Assembly: GCA_023238725.1 (NCBI GenBank)
Contig: CM041536.1
Location: forward strand, 10,825,771 to 10,889,770
DNA: 64,000 nt
Reading direction: 5' to 3'
DNA from: Scortum barcoo
Taxonomy: Eukaryota; Chordata; Actinopteri; Centrarchiformes; Terapontidae
This document shows, in pieces, positions 22,801 through 35,600 of the stretch; within the stretch, counting starts at the first letter, position 1, and each line of letters starts with the position of its first letter. The notes beneath the pieces were generated by a model that searched no databases, had not been told where the DNA came from, and saw only the letters and a list, made by a program, of their open reading frames with translations. The position numbers and the translations under genes are program-made.

Positions 22801-25800
22801 TAGCTGAAGAAATTACTGTGGCCCAACCACAGAGTACATCTGAACAGTACAAGCCAAGACTAAAATAACCCTGAATGCCATAACTCTTGAGCCATGAATT
22901 AATTATAATAGCAATCGTGAAAGTACACAGACCCTTAAACGCCCATCCACACTTCCTCCAGGTGAATTCTTGCTGAGACGTGTCATAAGTCAGGCCTCGC
23001 TGACTTTCAGCTTCCACAGAGGACACATAAAAAGATGCACACAGTTCGTTGTGAGCCTAATGAACGCATCAACTCTTGTCTTTGGGTGTAATGAGCCTGT
23101 TGGGAGCGGATAATGTAGGCCATGGTGCTGATTTGATAGAGCCAATAATGCCAACCCAATCCACATCTACATCCACGGGGAGCCTCCATAACCAACTACA
23201 AAACTGATTATTATACAGCAATGGAGAAGCCCGGCGCGGCATGTATCATCGCCCATTCTATCAGCTCATTTCCCTCCTGAGATTACATTTTAGAGGCAGA
23301 TTGATTATGGAGAAGCCTTCAGATGCAGATCAGCCTCTGCCACAAAAAATTCAACTATATACAGTACAGCAATGTTATCATCTTTGCTCCACCAGACTTG
23401 AAGCAATGAGTGTATGTTTGCATGTAATGAATATATATGCCAATGTGAATTCACAAAATAACTGAAAAACAGTCCCTTTAAGCAACGATAACTTCATTGT
23501 CTCTGTGAATTACTCCAGATCTGCATCAGATTCCCACTTGTCACAGGCAGGAGAGCAATGCACTGGCTCCCTTTTCTCACTCCTCTACTTTCTTCATTGC
23601 TAAAGTGAAGTGAGTAAAAACTGTCTATTAAACTCAACTGTTCGAGTGGATTTTATGACACTCTTATCTGAAGGCCAAGTCAACTGCCTAAATGCATAAG
23701 AATGGAAATAAAGAGCTTAATTTCTTTTGAATTAGTTAGTCACAGTCCCCAGAACTATACCAACAGGTACAAGTGCATGTGTGAGAAACAAGGGACAGGA
23801 TGAAAGTACTGTATTAGAGAGTGAGTGTCAGAGGAAGTGTGAGGTACAACAGCAATCAAGTGATGGAAAAACTGAAAATAGGTCTATGTATGTATGTATC
23901 TCTCTGCACTGTTGTGGATATAGCCAATCCTCTGTGCCCCAAGTACCTACTAATTCTAAGCAGGTTTTAAATGTGCACCATGTTCACACTTGAAAAGTGA
24001 CTAAACAAAGTATATTCAAAAGCCTAAGTATGTATACTAAAGTAATGCTTGATTTCTGAGTGTGCTGTTTTTTTACACTACTGTCCCACTACGTAATCCA
24101 AAGAGGAAATGGAGAAGCTACTCACAGCTGCAAAAAATATAAATTATTTAGGGTTGAGACAACACCAGAAATACAACAGAAAACACAAAAATAAGCAGTA
24201 AATATTTAGAAAGTCATTTTCCTATTTCCCACTGAAGTTTAATTTGAAGTGGAAATCTAAAGCTGCAGTTGGACGGATGCCTGACAATATACTGGAGTAC
24301 GACCTGGATACAGCACCACCGCTCAGTTTGCGTCCAATTCTTTCCAGTGGTCAATGGTAGTACTGCAACTAAAATCCTCATAGACCACCATTGTAAAAGA
24401 GATGTCTGTACAACTGTGAGAAAGTACCCTTTGTATCTTTAATACTCTTTGTATTGTATATATTATTATATATTATATCATTATGCAAAGCCTAGACAAG
24501 TCTTTTGTTACCTAATGGTATCACCGTTGAGAAAGAGCAGCCCGATGGGGCCAGAGGCATGATGGGATTAACACTACTGTGCATATCCCGGAAGTAAACC
24601 AGGAAGCTAGAAACTTTTTGGCATACATCAAGTCTTATTGGACAGACTAGACACCATCTTTGGATCCAGTATCCAGTTCTTATAATACAACCATGTGGCT
24701 AGGCTATAGTGTCTTTCTCTCTCACCACCATGTCTCTTTTAAAATGTTGTCTTCTTTTATTTTTCAACATAATACCACAAATCCAATTAACAAGGCAAAA
24801 CAGAACTTGAAGAATATATTTGTCTTTATCAGGTTAGTTTTGTCTTAGTTAGAAATACAATGGAACTGAAACCAATTAATGAATCATTGTTTAGCATCCA
24901 AAATGTGAGAATTTTCTGGTTTTCTTTGTTGTATGTGATAGTAGATTGATTATCTTAGGGCTTTAGAGTATTGGACAAAATAACCAATTTGAAGACATCA
25001 ATGTGCAGTCTTGGAAATTGTGATGGGCTTTTTTCACTATTTTCTCACATTTTAGAGACAAAATATCAATAATAAAATAATAAAAATAAGCTGCAAAAAA
25101 AACAAAGAAACTGATGAAAAGGACAATGACAGTAACCCTAGAATAAAACACTGGCTAACTTTCTTTAAATCCTGTGTGGTCTCTGTCTCATTCATTAAGC
25201 CTGTGCTGTGACAGACCCACTGAGAGATAGATGTGTGGTGTAGTAGTAGAACAAGATTTTCATCCACTACCTAGCCTTCAGCAGTGCTGAGCATGCTCAG
25301 TAGGCCTGCCAGAGGGCCAGGCTCCTGCTTTGGCCTACTTCTGATGAAACCAATAATGTCATGGAAAGTTTCTTTGCAGTGAGTGTGTGCGTCTCACAGA
25401 TAGTGTGTGACAGAGAGGGGTGTGTGTCTGTGTGTGCCCTCAATATAGGAGCAAAATCCAATCTCATCAACCGCAGCCACAAACAAATAATACCACCCTT
25501 GGTGATGGGCGTTATTGATCTGTCTATCATCCAGAACTTTAACAGGCTACGACATGGACATGCTGTAGTTGAAAGAAAAGACACAACTGCAATTGCAGCT
25601 GAGGGAAGAAATGCTTTAATTCAAGATCGACAGAGAGACTGCGAGAATGTCAGCCTGTAACTGACACTGTAATAAAAACGCAATAAAAGATCTGCTAAGC
25701 TCTAGTTCCTCTTATCCCCAGGCAAGGATAGCTGGTAGCGTGAGCAGAGAGACAGGGCTGTGCTGCCTCGCTCAGAAATCGGTCCGCCTGATTATAGAAA

Positions 25801-28800
25801 AGATGACCAACAGAAGTGGGTCAGCCATGAGAGTAACAGAACAAGATACTTTGAGAGACAGAAAGGGGAGGAAAGAGAGAGCCACAGGAAGTTCATGTAA
25901 ATGTGAGTGCATGACTTCAGAAAATTATCTGTGTTAGAAATTAGAAGTAGGGAGACTTTGTGGAGTAAACAGCGCTTGACGCAGCAGCTGTAATCACTCA
26001 GGACGACGTTTACTGCGACATGAGCGTTACCTTCCAATTACATGTACGTCTGTTGATTACAATCAGAATTTTTTCAGGGCCTTGTTTTTCAACCAGACGA
26101 GCTCTCTGGCAGCAAGCACGAAAACACTCATCATGTGCTGCGGATTGTCAAATATTATCATCTTCAGGCTGTAGGAAAGCAAACAGCACATGACTAAACA
26201 AACACAGTGGAAAGCACATATTCCAGTTCTTTCCTACAGTTTCAGTCATGTGAAGTAGAAGTGCCTTAATGAACAGCATATTAAGTTACCTTATCAGTTT
26301 TACAGCCTATGTTCGATCTGTTGCTTTTTCTTCACTCTGCATTTACTCTGTTTATTCTGCATTAGGTAAACAAAGCAAAAAGACACTGCAATATGTGACC
26401 AATTCACAAAACTTTACAGAGGACAGAAGTGCTCCACAGTAACGAAACCCGAAATGCAAACTTCAGTGCAGACACAACAACAAACAAAACGGACGTCACG
26501 CTGAATGCTGAATCCCTGACAAAATGGATTGGCAACAACTTCAAAAGTCCAACCTCAATGCTGTCTCGTCAGCAAGTCTAATCCAAGTCCAACAGATGTA
26601 CGCAGGGAAGCGGCGGCAAACTTGAAAAACACACTGACCCCAGGAACGACTGCTCCACACTCACAGGGTGTCATCTGTATTTAATTTCACAGTCAACAAA
26701 TCTGAATATGTTACTTCTGCTATGTTCAGGTAGTTGCCATACTACAATGGCATTTTTAATAATAGATATTTTTAATATAGTTTTAAAAATACATCATCTT
26801 ATTAACACTTGGCTTTGTAGGTTCGTAGGCTATGTTTTAATGTTTTAGTGCAGATACAATTGTGAGTATTATTAATAAATAAAAAGAAAATACTAGGCTG
26901 AAGCGCATCCCAAACTATGTCCCCGCTGAACTTTTTCGCATCCTGATCTGACTCTCTATTATACCACCCTGTTAATCCATATTTGAAATGGGGGCAATCA
27001 ATGCCACTCTAAAACAAAGACTGGGTGTGTGCAAGGGAAAGCACAGCTGACAAATTGAGGGCAATGTTCAGTGCCAGGCAGTCAACTGAGTTAGTGACTC
27101 AATCCAATGGGAGTCTGGCACATTCATGTGTCCTTCGTCTTGTCATCTGCCCTCATATTCCTCATTCAGATCAACAACATCAGATTCTGACTTAATAGCA
27201 TGAAGTTAATTTGTAAAGCTTTGAATTTGGAGAACATCAATCTCTGAGACAGGCTAGAGTGATTTTCACCATTTTATTTGTTCTGTATATAAACAGACTT
27301 ATCTGAGGGAGAAGCCACATTTTTATCACTTTTACAGGGAGTGTCTCCTCTTGGGTCACCCGCTGCTGTTTTTGTAGGTGCAGCTGCATTTCTAAAATCC
27401 TCTGAGAAAATGAACAACAAACTACTTTTGCTGGGGTTCAAATCCTGTTCCTTCACAGCTCAGCACGCCTACAACCCAACAGTCAGTTCCAATTTATTCA
27501 TGGTTACTGTGGAGGGATGATATTGTTTCATATAAACAAGCCCCAAGAAGATCTGCAACAGCTCCCTCCTGGTTATAACCCTCTGACCAACAACTGCACG
27601 GACAGAGATTAGAAGAAAGGAGACAGAGAGAGATAGGGAGTACATTGGGTAAATGATTAAAGCTAGTTGAGTTCATTGTAAAAAATAATATGAAAACTAT
27701 GGTACAAATGTTGGCCACTGTTCTTTAAAGGAAGGGAGCAAAAACCACTTCTGCAGCAGCATGAGCCACAAGCACACGGCTATTTCCATAAAAATAGTTT
27801 GAAGCTGTGTCAGAAGCAGTGAACAGTAAGACAGAGCAGTAGGATGTAAACATCCTCCTACTCTTGGCAGAGGCGAGGCTTTTTGTTTTCTTGGTGAAAC
27901 ATGCACTTAAGTGCCACTTACCTGGATTGATGATGCAACGAGCACACCAAGTGGGGGCGAGGAGGAAGAGAAAAAGGAAAACAGAAAATGTGATGGAAGT
28001 AAGTGCACAAAATGTCTGACAAGCACTGCAAATCCCACCTCTCACATTCAATCACATGTATATTTTAAAAGGAGCAAAATGTCTTGTTATAATTGCAATG
28101 TCCTCAGAGATGCTAGATGTTAGAGGCCAAAATCCAACACTGCCCCCCAATGGCTTGAATGATTAGTTACATATAATACATATAAAAAAAGGAAAGATTT
28201 AGAAAATGTAACAATACAGTAACACAAACCCAATAAGAAAAAGTTTCAGAAGTGCTGGAATTGACTACAATACTTCATACAACTTTGGGAGAAAAGGTTT
28301 ATATTTACAAAGGATGTGCAAAAAATAGATCTTAAATTCACTGACATGAAAGCTTTTTACAGTTTACAGATTCTAACTTCTCAGACTTAAATAATACTAA
28401 AATATATTACATTTGAAATGAACTAGACTCTCCATTAAAGTGACAAAGTGACAGATATCCTCTCTTCCATTGTCATTGTCAGAATCTTAAAAATGGGGTT
28501 GTATTATGGACCATGTTATGCTACTTTGAGGCCATCTGCTGGGTAAAATAAGTAATTACATACTAGCAAACTAAAACGACATGCAGTCTGACATCTGTTC
28601 TTGATCTCAGTGCTTATTTCTCACTTTCAGCAGCATAGTCAGCTACCCCTACAGCTGGAAAAGGATGCAAAGAGAGGCATTTTCTGAGCAAGCGAAAAAA
28701 AGAACTCACGCAGGCATAAACAATTAACCCACATGACAGGAGGGCTTGGATGATCTCAGTAAATCTATCCATATTCATCAAAGAAATCACGAAGATTTGT

Positions 28801-31800
28801 GAGTAGAGCTGCTTGACTGTTAAGACTGTGTCTTCGTTTAGGAGTGAGGTCTTACAGATAGGCAGACACAAATCCAGAGCAGAAATTATTCTTTTTTCCT
28901 CTGTCAAATACCTCTTTCCTCATATGCAAATATCTAAAATCAGTATCTTGCCTTCTTTCAGCATTGAGAGTGCCTACACTAATCCAGACATTAAATGCAA
29001 AAATCTTACCACATTTCATGGTTATTTTTGTTTAAAAGGCACATATTACAGTAAAATCAAGACTCAACAAATGCAGTTTGATATTGACAACTATACTGAC
29101 ATGAAAATGTACTGGTTTATCCTGGGACTTGTCTTTTATGCCTGGATAAATCCAAACCAAATCATAAATGTCTTGAGTTGCATCAGATATGAGCAGAAGC
29201 TACAACACAAAAACACAATCAGGCTTCTGACATGAAACTGTAAAAAAATATATTTATTGAATTTTTTTACACACAATCACACTTTCCTGCATTTTCATCT
29301 CCCACAGAGGCACGGAAATTATTTAGATCAAAGAATAGACAAGTGTTTAAAACGCAATCAGACAATATCAGAAACTAAACCTTGATCAAAGAATAGACTA
29401 CATTTAATTTTTGAAAATATCTTCAATCAAGTGAGGAAACCTCAAAATAATTCAGATCAAAGTGCCTTTCATCTCTCTGCTGCACACAGAGATGTGCTAC
29501 TCATTCTGCTAATGGCTGCACTGGAGGAAAATGAAACAACATCATATGTCACAGAGACAATCAGACACACACAACACAGGCATTGTAAAAAAAATACTTT
29601 CATGAGGCCCTCCAAATAACATCAATTCAATCTTCCATTTAGTCTCCACTCCGTGTACAGGTGGAGTGTCTATTTTTTTCACCACCATTTTCCTACAGCT
29701 ACTTCTGGGGATCCCCAGGAGACCCCAGGCCAATGTTGTGGCCCCTCCACTAAATCACAGGTCTCCTTTCAGTCTTCTATTCCCCAACAAACTGGAGGGA
29801 GCCTCCTCTCCCCTGTGCCCGAACCACAAATTACTCCACACAGAGTCAATCAGCTGCTCAACTCCAAGGTCCAGCAGGGTCACTTCACTCCTCACTCTTC
29901 CTGAGAAGTGATGCTGGCTACTATCTTTGGCTGCTTCCATCCCTGATCTTATTTCTTACCATAGGGGGAGGTCGGCACAAATGCTGACTGGTAAATCAAG
30001 ATGTCTGAATAAATAAATCAAGATGCACAGATGTCACAGTCCCTCTTACCTTCACATAAAGTCCATGCACACCTCTGCATATGTTTGCTTTATGAAATAA
30101 CGGGATGCACCACATTTTCCAGAGGGAGAAAAATAGTCTTAGATTTAAAAGGCGTTGGATTTTATTCTGACTGCATCCCACTCAGGAGGAAAACAACATA
30201 ATTTCAGTGGGAGGTAATGAAAATGAGGCCAAGAAATGTTATCTGTAAACAAAAGAGAGACACTATGAAACACTGATGTTGCCCTCCAGGCCTCAGCTGT
30301 GCCTTGATTTATTGTACATCAATATCATAAATAAAGAGAGAGGACATGCTGCCGTGTTGCCAGTGTGTAAAGACCAAATGGGCTTGTAACCCCCAGGCTT
30401 TCCCTGCCTATTTTAATTTGAGTGTTTCTACCTAGAATTGTGTTTTTTTCACTGCCTAAAAAGCTGCCATGCTGTAAATGTCAATATAGCTCCTCTTGTA
30501 GCTGTTTTCTTCTGTTGGGGAAGGGATGGAAAATGTGTGTGTTTTGTGACATAGCTGCAGCTACTCGAACAATCAATGAGCATCACGAGCAGTAGTTTAG
30601 CTTTAAAGTTAGCTTAGGTTTAATTCAAAGTTAAAATAGGTTGTTTGGACATTTGGACATTTGTAACCACTTCCTTGTTGATGGTTAGGAAAAAGCTGCA
30701 ACACACAGCGGTTTGGACACACACTAAACCTCAAATAAGCACAATCACAGTATGAACTGCCTTTTCCTGCACCACTGCTGGTATCAACACAAGAAGAATG
30801 GGTCATGCTTCAGAAATGAAGAGATGACAGCCCAGCCAAAAGTAATCTTCTTCTCAAACTCAAACATGTCTTGCAGCAGAGGACTAAACTAAACAGCAGC
30901 TCTCCATGACTCATGAATGATCAAAATCATGTTCAGTACTATATAAGGTAAAATCAACCAATAATGAGATACAATAACATTTATCTGAGTAGTATCCATT
31001 AATCACTGCTTTAGGCTATCCTTGAAGAGAGTGAGATGGAAAGGGGAGAAATTCTGCAGACAGAAGATGAACTTGTTTCCAGCAGATTGATTTCCTCTAC
31101 TGTATAAAGTAGCTAAATTGAACAACAAGGTGATAAATGGAGAACCACTTAAAGGGCAGAGGAATTTCTGTTTGAAGAAAGAAACCCATTTTACAAGCAG
31201 GGACCAAACCAACAAGGCGACTTAAAACACTCGTGACACATGAAACAAAACAGAATGCTTTCTAGAAAACACAACTACTAAAGACTACGGGAAAAAGGAA
31301 AGGCATACCTTGTTAGGTAGGAGGAAACAACGAAAATCTCTGTGGTGGTAAAGAAAAATACATTCCTCCAAAGGCTACATTACAGAAAAGCTTGCAAATG
31401 TCCTTTAAAACATTAACTGCACAGAATCAGTCTGCCAACAAAGCTCTGAGACACAACTTGCATTATTAAAAGGATGTTTGAATTAGCACACTAACTGTGA
31501 GCAATAGTGTATGATTTAATACCTCCATACATATTGCACCACTGATATGGGTGGTGACTGTTTAAGATTACATGAAAACCACAGAAATACAAAGGAAGCC
31601 ACAGGACCAGCCCGAATTTGTGATAGGAGGGTAATAACTGAGATTGCTCATTGCGTGTGACTTATTTTGAACTCCTGCCTGGGCGCTTGTGACACTCCAA
31701 AGTCCTCTCCTTAAGAACACTAACATCAGCTTATTTGTGAGGGGAAAGTCTATCCTGATGAATTATGAAAACCTCATGTCTGTCCCACTGTTGCTCCACA

Positions 31801-31979
31801 TGCGTTTTCCCCGACAGTCAATAAACCACTCCTTTCTCAGTAGACACACTAATCTCTCCTCGTGTTGGTTATTATTGTTGAGGTCACATCGGGTCATAGC
31901 GTCTGTGTATTCATCCAAGAGAGAAATGAAGCCTTGTTTAAACCAGGGAACACCTTTATACTGTTTGTATAGTACTAAG

Positions 31980-32627
31980 TACACTACAGGCCAAAAGTTT
32001 GGAAGCAAGGCCAATACAGGCCAAACATTTGGAAGCAACTTCAAGTTTCTGTTCACAATGCCCTTTCTTGAAAAAGCCAGCATGAGTTATATGTATTTTG
32101 GGATGTATTTACTGCATGATCAGACTTTGCTTTCATTGATATGTACCATTTTCCTCAATTTACTTTTAGGTATACATTGATGTTACCTAGACAAAAAAGA
32201 AGAGGAAGGTGTTCTTCAAAAGATGGTTTGGCCCCCTCAGTCTCCAGACCTCTCTCCAACTGAGCTTGTGTGGGATGAATTGGATCGATCAGTCAGAAAA
32301 GCGCGTCCCACAAATCAGCAGTCTCTTATTGATGAACTTAAGAAAGCTTGGAATGCAATTCCTGGCACATACCTTAAAAAACTTGTGGAACGAATGCCTC
32401 GTATATGCCATGCCATGCTGTTGTTAAAGCCAGAAGAGAGTTACTTTGAAGAAATCAAAGTCTAAGCAAGAAAAACTCAAATACCTGATAATTATGGTAA
32501 AATGTCTTCTGATAAGTTACTCTTTATATAATAATCATGTTTATTTTGTTGCAAAGTATACCAATGAAAGTATGATCTTTTTTTGTACAAATTTGATCTT
32601 GCTTCCAAAATTTTGGCCTGTAGTGTA
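31980..32627 (+). mobile_element. Tc1-like DNA transposon remnant
   Basis: Flanked by TA and terminal inverted repeats: left TACACTACAGGCCAAAAG, right CTTTTGGCC-like CCAAAATTTTGGCCTGTAGTGTA on the plus strand. The total is about 650 bp against about 1.6 kb for an intact Tc1 family member, so most of the transposase is gone. The terminal motif is present twice in tandem at the left end (31981-32009 and 32010-32039). It lies antisense to plekha5 inside intron 3. Confidence 0.88.
32184..32465 (+). pseudogene. C-terminal fragment of Tc1-like transposase
   Basis: An open frame of about 93 codons inside the element, in frame from YLDKKEEEGVLQKMVW through WPPQSPDLSPTELVWDELDR to LVERMPRICHAMLL, ending at a stop. 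These are the hallmark C-terminal motifs of Tc1 transposases, which cut and reinsert the element using a DD34E catalytic triad. The third acidic residue is present (the E of SPTE), but the DNA-binding region and the first two Asp residues are absent, so it cannot be active. No start codon context or promoter is evident; the frame survives because the remnant is fairly young or by chance. Confidence 0.88.
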
Positions 32628-35600
32628 CGTGATTTAAAGTGTTTGGGACTGAAGTTGTACAGCCATTTGAATTTCACATATCAAGATCACAGCCTTGAGC
32701 TGAGGTTTATTTTGTCAGTGTGCTGTGTTGTAATGACATGTGGGAGTAGAAGAATGAAAAACTGGTCTCATTTACACATCTCTCTCTTTTCTTTCCCAGA
32801 GGAAAGCTCTCAACATGAGTCTGTTACTAACTTGTTACTAGGATTGCTCTGTTAACAGTGCTGGAACATAACCAAAAGCCCGCTGACTCATTATGGATGC
32901 TGGACATTATCTAAAGAACAGCTCGTGCTTCGAGATATACAGAGTAAGACAGAGTGACAGTGCTGTAATTGTGCATTTCAGCCACGCACACCCTGAAATC
33001 TGGAACCTGGATGGCACCAAATTGCCTGTTTGACGCTGCAGGTTTCAGGTGCATGGTCACGATGTGGACAACAAGAAACATGTAACGCCAAGCTAAACAG
33101 TTATCAGCGCCTGTGTCTCTTGCGTTTCTTGTCTAGGCTGGCTCTTTTGCCCAACAAGTGCAATTCTGTCAAGCATGTCAAATAGGTCTGGTGTTATTTT
33201 GGTGAATGGCTGGCTGTGAAAGAAACAGATGAGCCTATCAGCCTAATGTCGGCAGGACTTAAATGGGTGGCATTATGAAGGTGAATCAGCGTCATTAGGT
33301 GCTAAATTCATCCAAGATTACTGTGAAGTGAACAGATTTTTTTTAAACAGTTGACAACTGCTGGTGACAAGAATTTCAGCTTTGATATATCTTATCAAAA
33401 TGCTGCTTTGGAGTCCCAGCTGACTACTATCTTTAGGCTTTTTTTGTGCACAGGCTTTTTCAGCCTAAGAACCAGATATTTTCTAACACAGTGGCTCGTC
33501 TTTTGTACTGATGATTCAACTGGGAGAGTTTCATACCCAACAAAGCCTCGGAAGTGCTCCGATTGCCAGTCCCCTAACACTATCTATGCAAAAAAATTCA
33601 CAGCCTTCTACTGAGTGGTGATGGTAACCCTTCCAGTTTCACAAGTTCATTGCTAAACTGTAGAATTAAGCACTTTGAGTTATCCGAGCTTAACAGCCAC
33701 ACCTAAATACCACTGTTAGAGGAGAGTTTTACCAATAAAGTAAGTAATAAAACATAGATCTGAAATCTGCATTATTTCAAGACGTTGGTGGGGACCTAAA
33801 GAGCAACCTGTCAACAGTTCATATCAGGCACTATCCTGGCTAGATTTCTAAAAGACAAATGACATGTTTTTGAGAACACTGCCATTTTAACTGTAGGTAG
33901 GGTAAAGTCAATTTTAAGCTTGGCAGTGAGCCAGCTTCAACTGTGCTTTAGTTCTTGGCAAAGAGCAAACTTCTTGTGTACACATTTACACTGTCACAGT
34001 GAATGACTAATGAGCCTCCCTCCTCCATAAATAAACAATGAAAACAAATAGGCAGAGAGGTAAATCTAACAGCTCGGAGGATCTTACGGTCCACTTACAG
34101 CTTGCTCCAAATCACTACACAGATACTTCCTATAGATGCATGGAAAGGTTACAGATTTTTAGCAAACAGATGCAAGTCTGTGGCATCAAGGTCCAGGGCC
34201 TGGACCATCCATTCATCACGCGTTTCAAAAATCACTCATACAAATCATGCCCATCAAGTCTAACTAGGACTAAAAACACTCAAAGAGACCTGAGAGTTAT
34301 ACACACTTTATACACAGACTCTCACTGAGGAGTAGAGGTTTTCTCTTGAGACTGAATGACATCACTGTTATACAAAGCTCAAATGAAATTAAAGATGATG
34401 TCTCGTATTTTATTCCAAGCAGTTATGCTGTGAATTCAAACATTCAAAGGACTGACTGGCTGTTAGAAGATCTGACAGAGAAAAAAACATGTAGAAAACA
34501 ACATTACGTGGGGGTGTATCAAAAGCACAAGCAGGGAGTAAAACATACATTTTTCATTTAATAGTTAAATTCACAATTGATTAATCTACTGATGATTTTT
34601 TAAACAGTTTATTCAGTATTAGAAAGCAATGAAAAATTACAATATCCCAAGGACTCATCTTTGCATCTCTAATCACAACATATACATTTTCCATCACGAT
34701 TCAAGAGAATGTGATATAAATAAAGTATGCTTGGTTATTTTTGATATCATGGAAGCAAAATTCTCACAGTGCACATCATGCGACGCGACAGTCTGCCTTA
34801 TGTCAGTGCAAACAGTATAGTCAAATTCATACCACAGTTGATCCCTCTACCATTGTGACATTTATAACAGTTATATTTCTCAACCCTACATAGACACACG
34901 ATAGCAGCCACCCACACACTCAATAAAGACCATCATCAGTCCAGTGGAAGGCAGTAATAAAGCTGTCAGACAGGGAGGACGTCTTGAAATGGTCTCCCTG
35001 TTGCCTCGCACAGGAGGCAGAGAGGCAGAGATATAGCAGTACTAACGTCAATGTCCAAGTTGAGGGTGTATTTATTTGAACCACCAGCAGAGGTCTTACA
35101 GTAAAAAAAAAACAAAAAAAAAACAGTGGGCTCCCTCTCTTCCAGAGAAGAGGAGGAGGAGGAGGAATGCCCGCACACATCAGTTTGTGAATAGCGGCAC
35201 AGAGGTGGGAAGGCTGCATTTATCCTTGAGCAAGCGGTGTCGATATTTAAACCACGCTCTTGACTTCCAGAGACATCCATCCATACCGCTGCAGAAACGT
35301 ACTGCAGAGGGCTGACAGCTGATTAGACTGATGGATCACTAGGTGGTGCAACCATTACTATAGTTATGACGCCCCTGTCAGCTCGCTCCACTGTGGCCTC
35401 ATCTCTCACAGTCTCACACACCCTCTAACTGAATCTGAAAGCAGGCTGCACAGAGCTGATATGCTTTATGAAGGGATGGGGCAGATGGATTTCATTGCAC
35501 CTACTCCTTAAAATGTAACCTATGGAGTTTTTAACTGCTAGTGGCAAGGCAGAGTGATCTTCTGATGAGTAAGTTCCTGTGTTGTTTGCAACCTGAGGTG

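Noticed and set aside
27434..27446. B-box-like GGTTCAAATCC
   Set aside because: No convincing A box upstream, so no tRNA gene or SINE head is claimed.
28813..29235. 140-codon open frame on the plus strand
   Set aside because: AT-rich featureless translation, no motif, no exon signals.
31689..32180. 163-codon open frame on the plus strand
   Set aside because: It runs from unrelated intron sequence into the left end of the Tc1 remnant, matches no family, and crosses the element boundary, so it is a chance frame.
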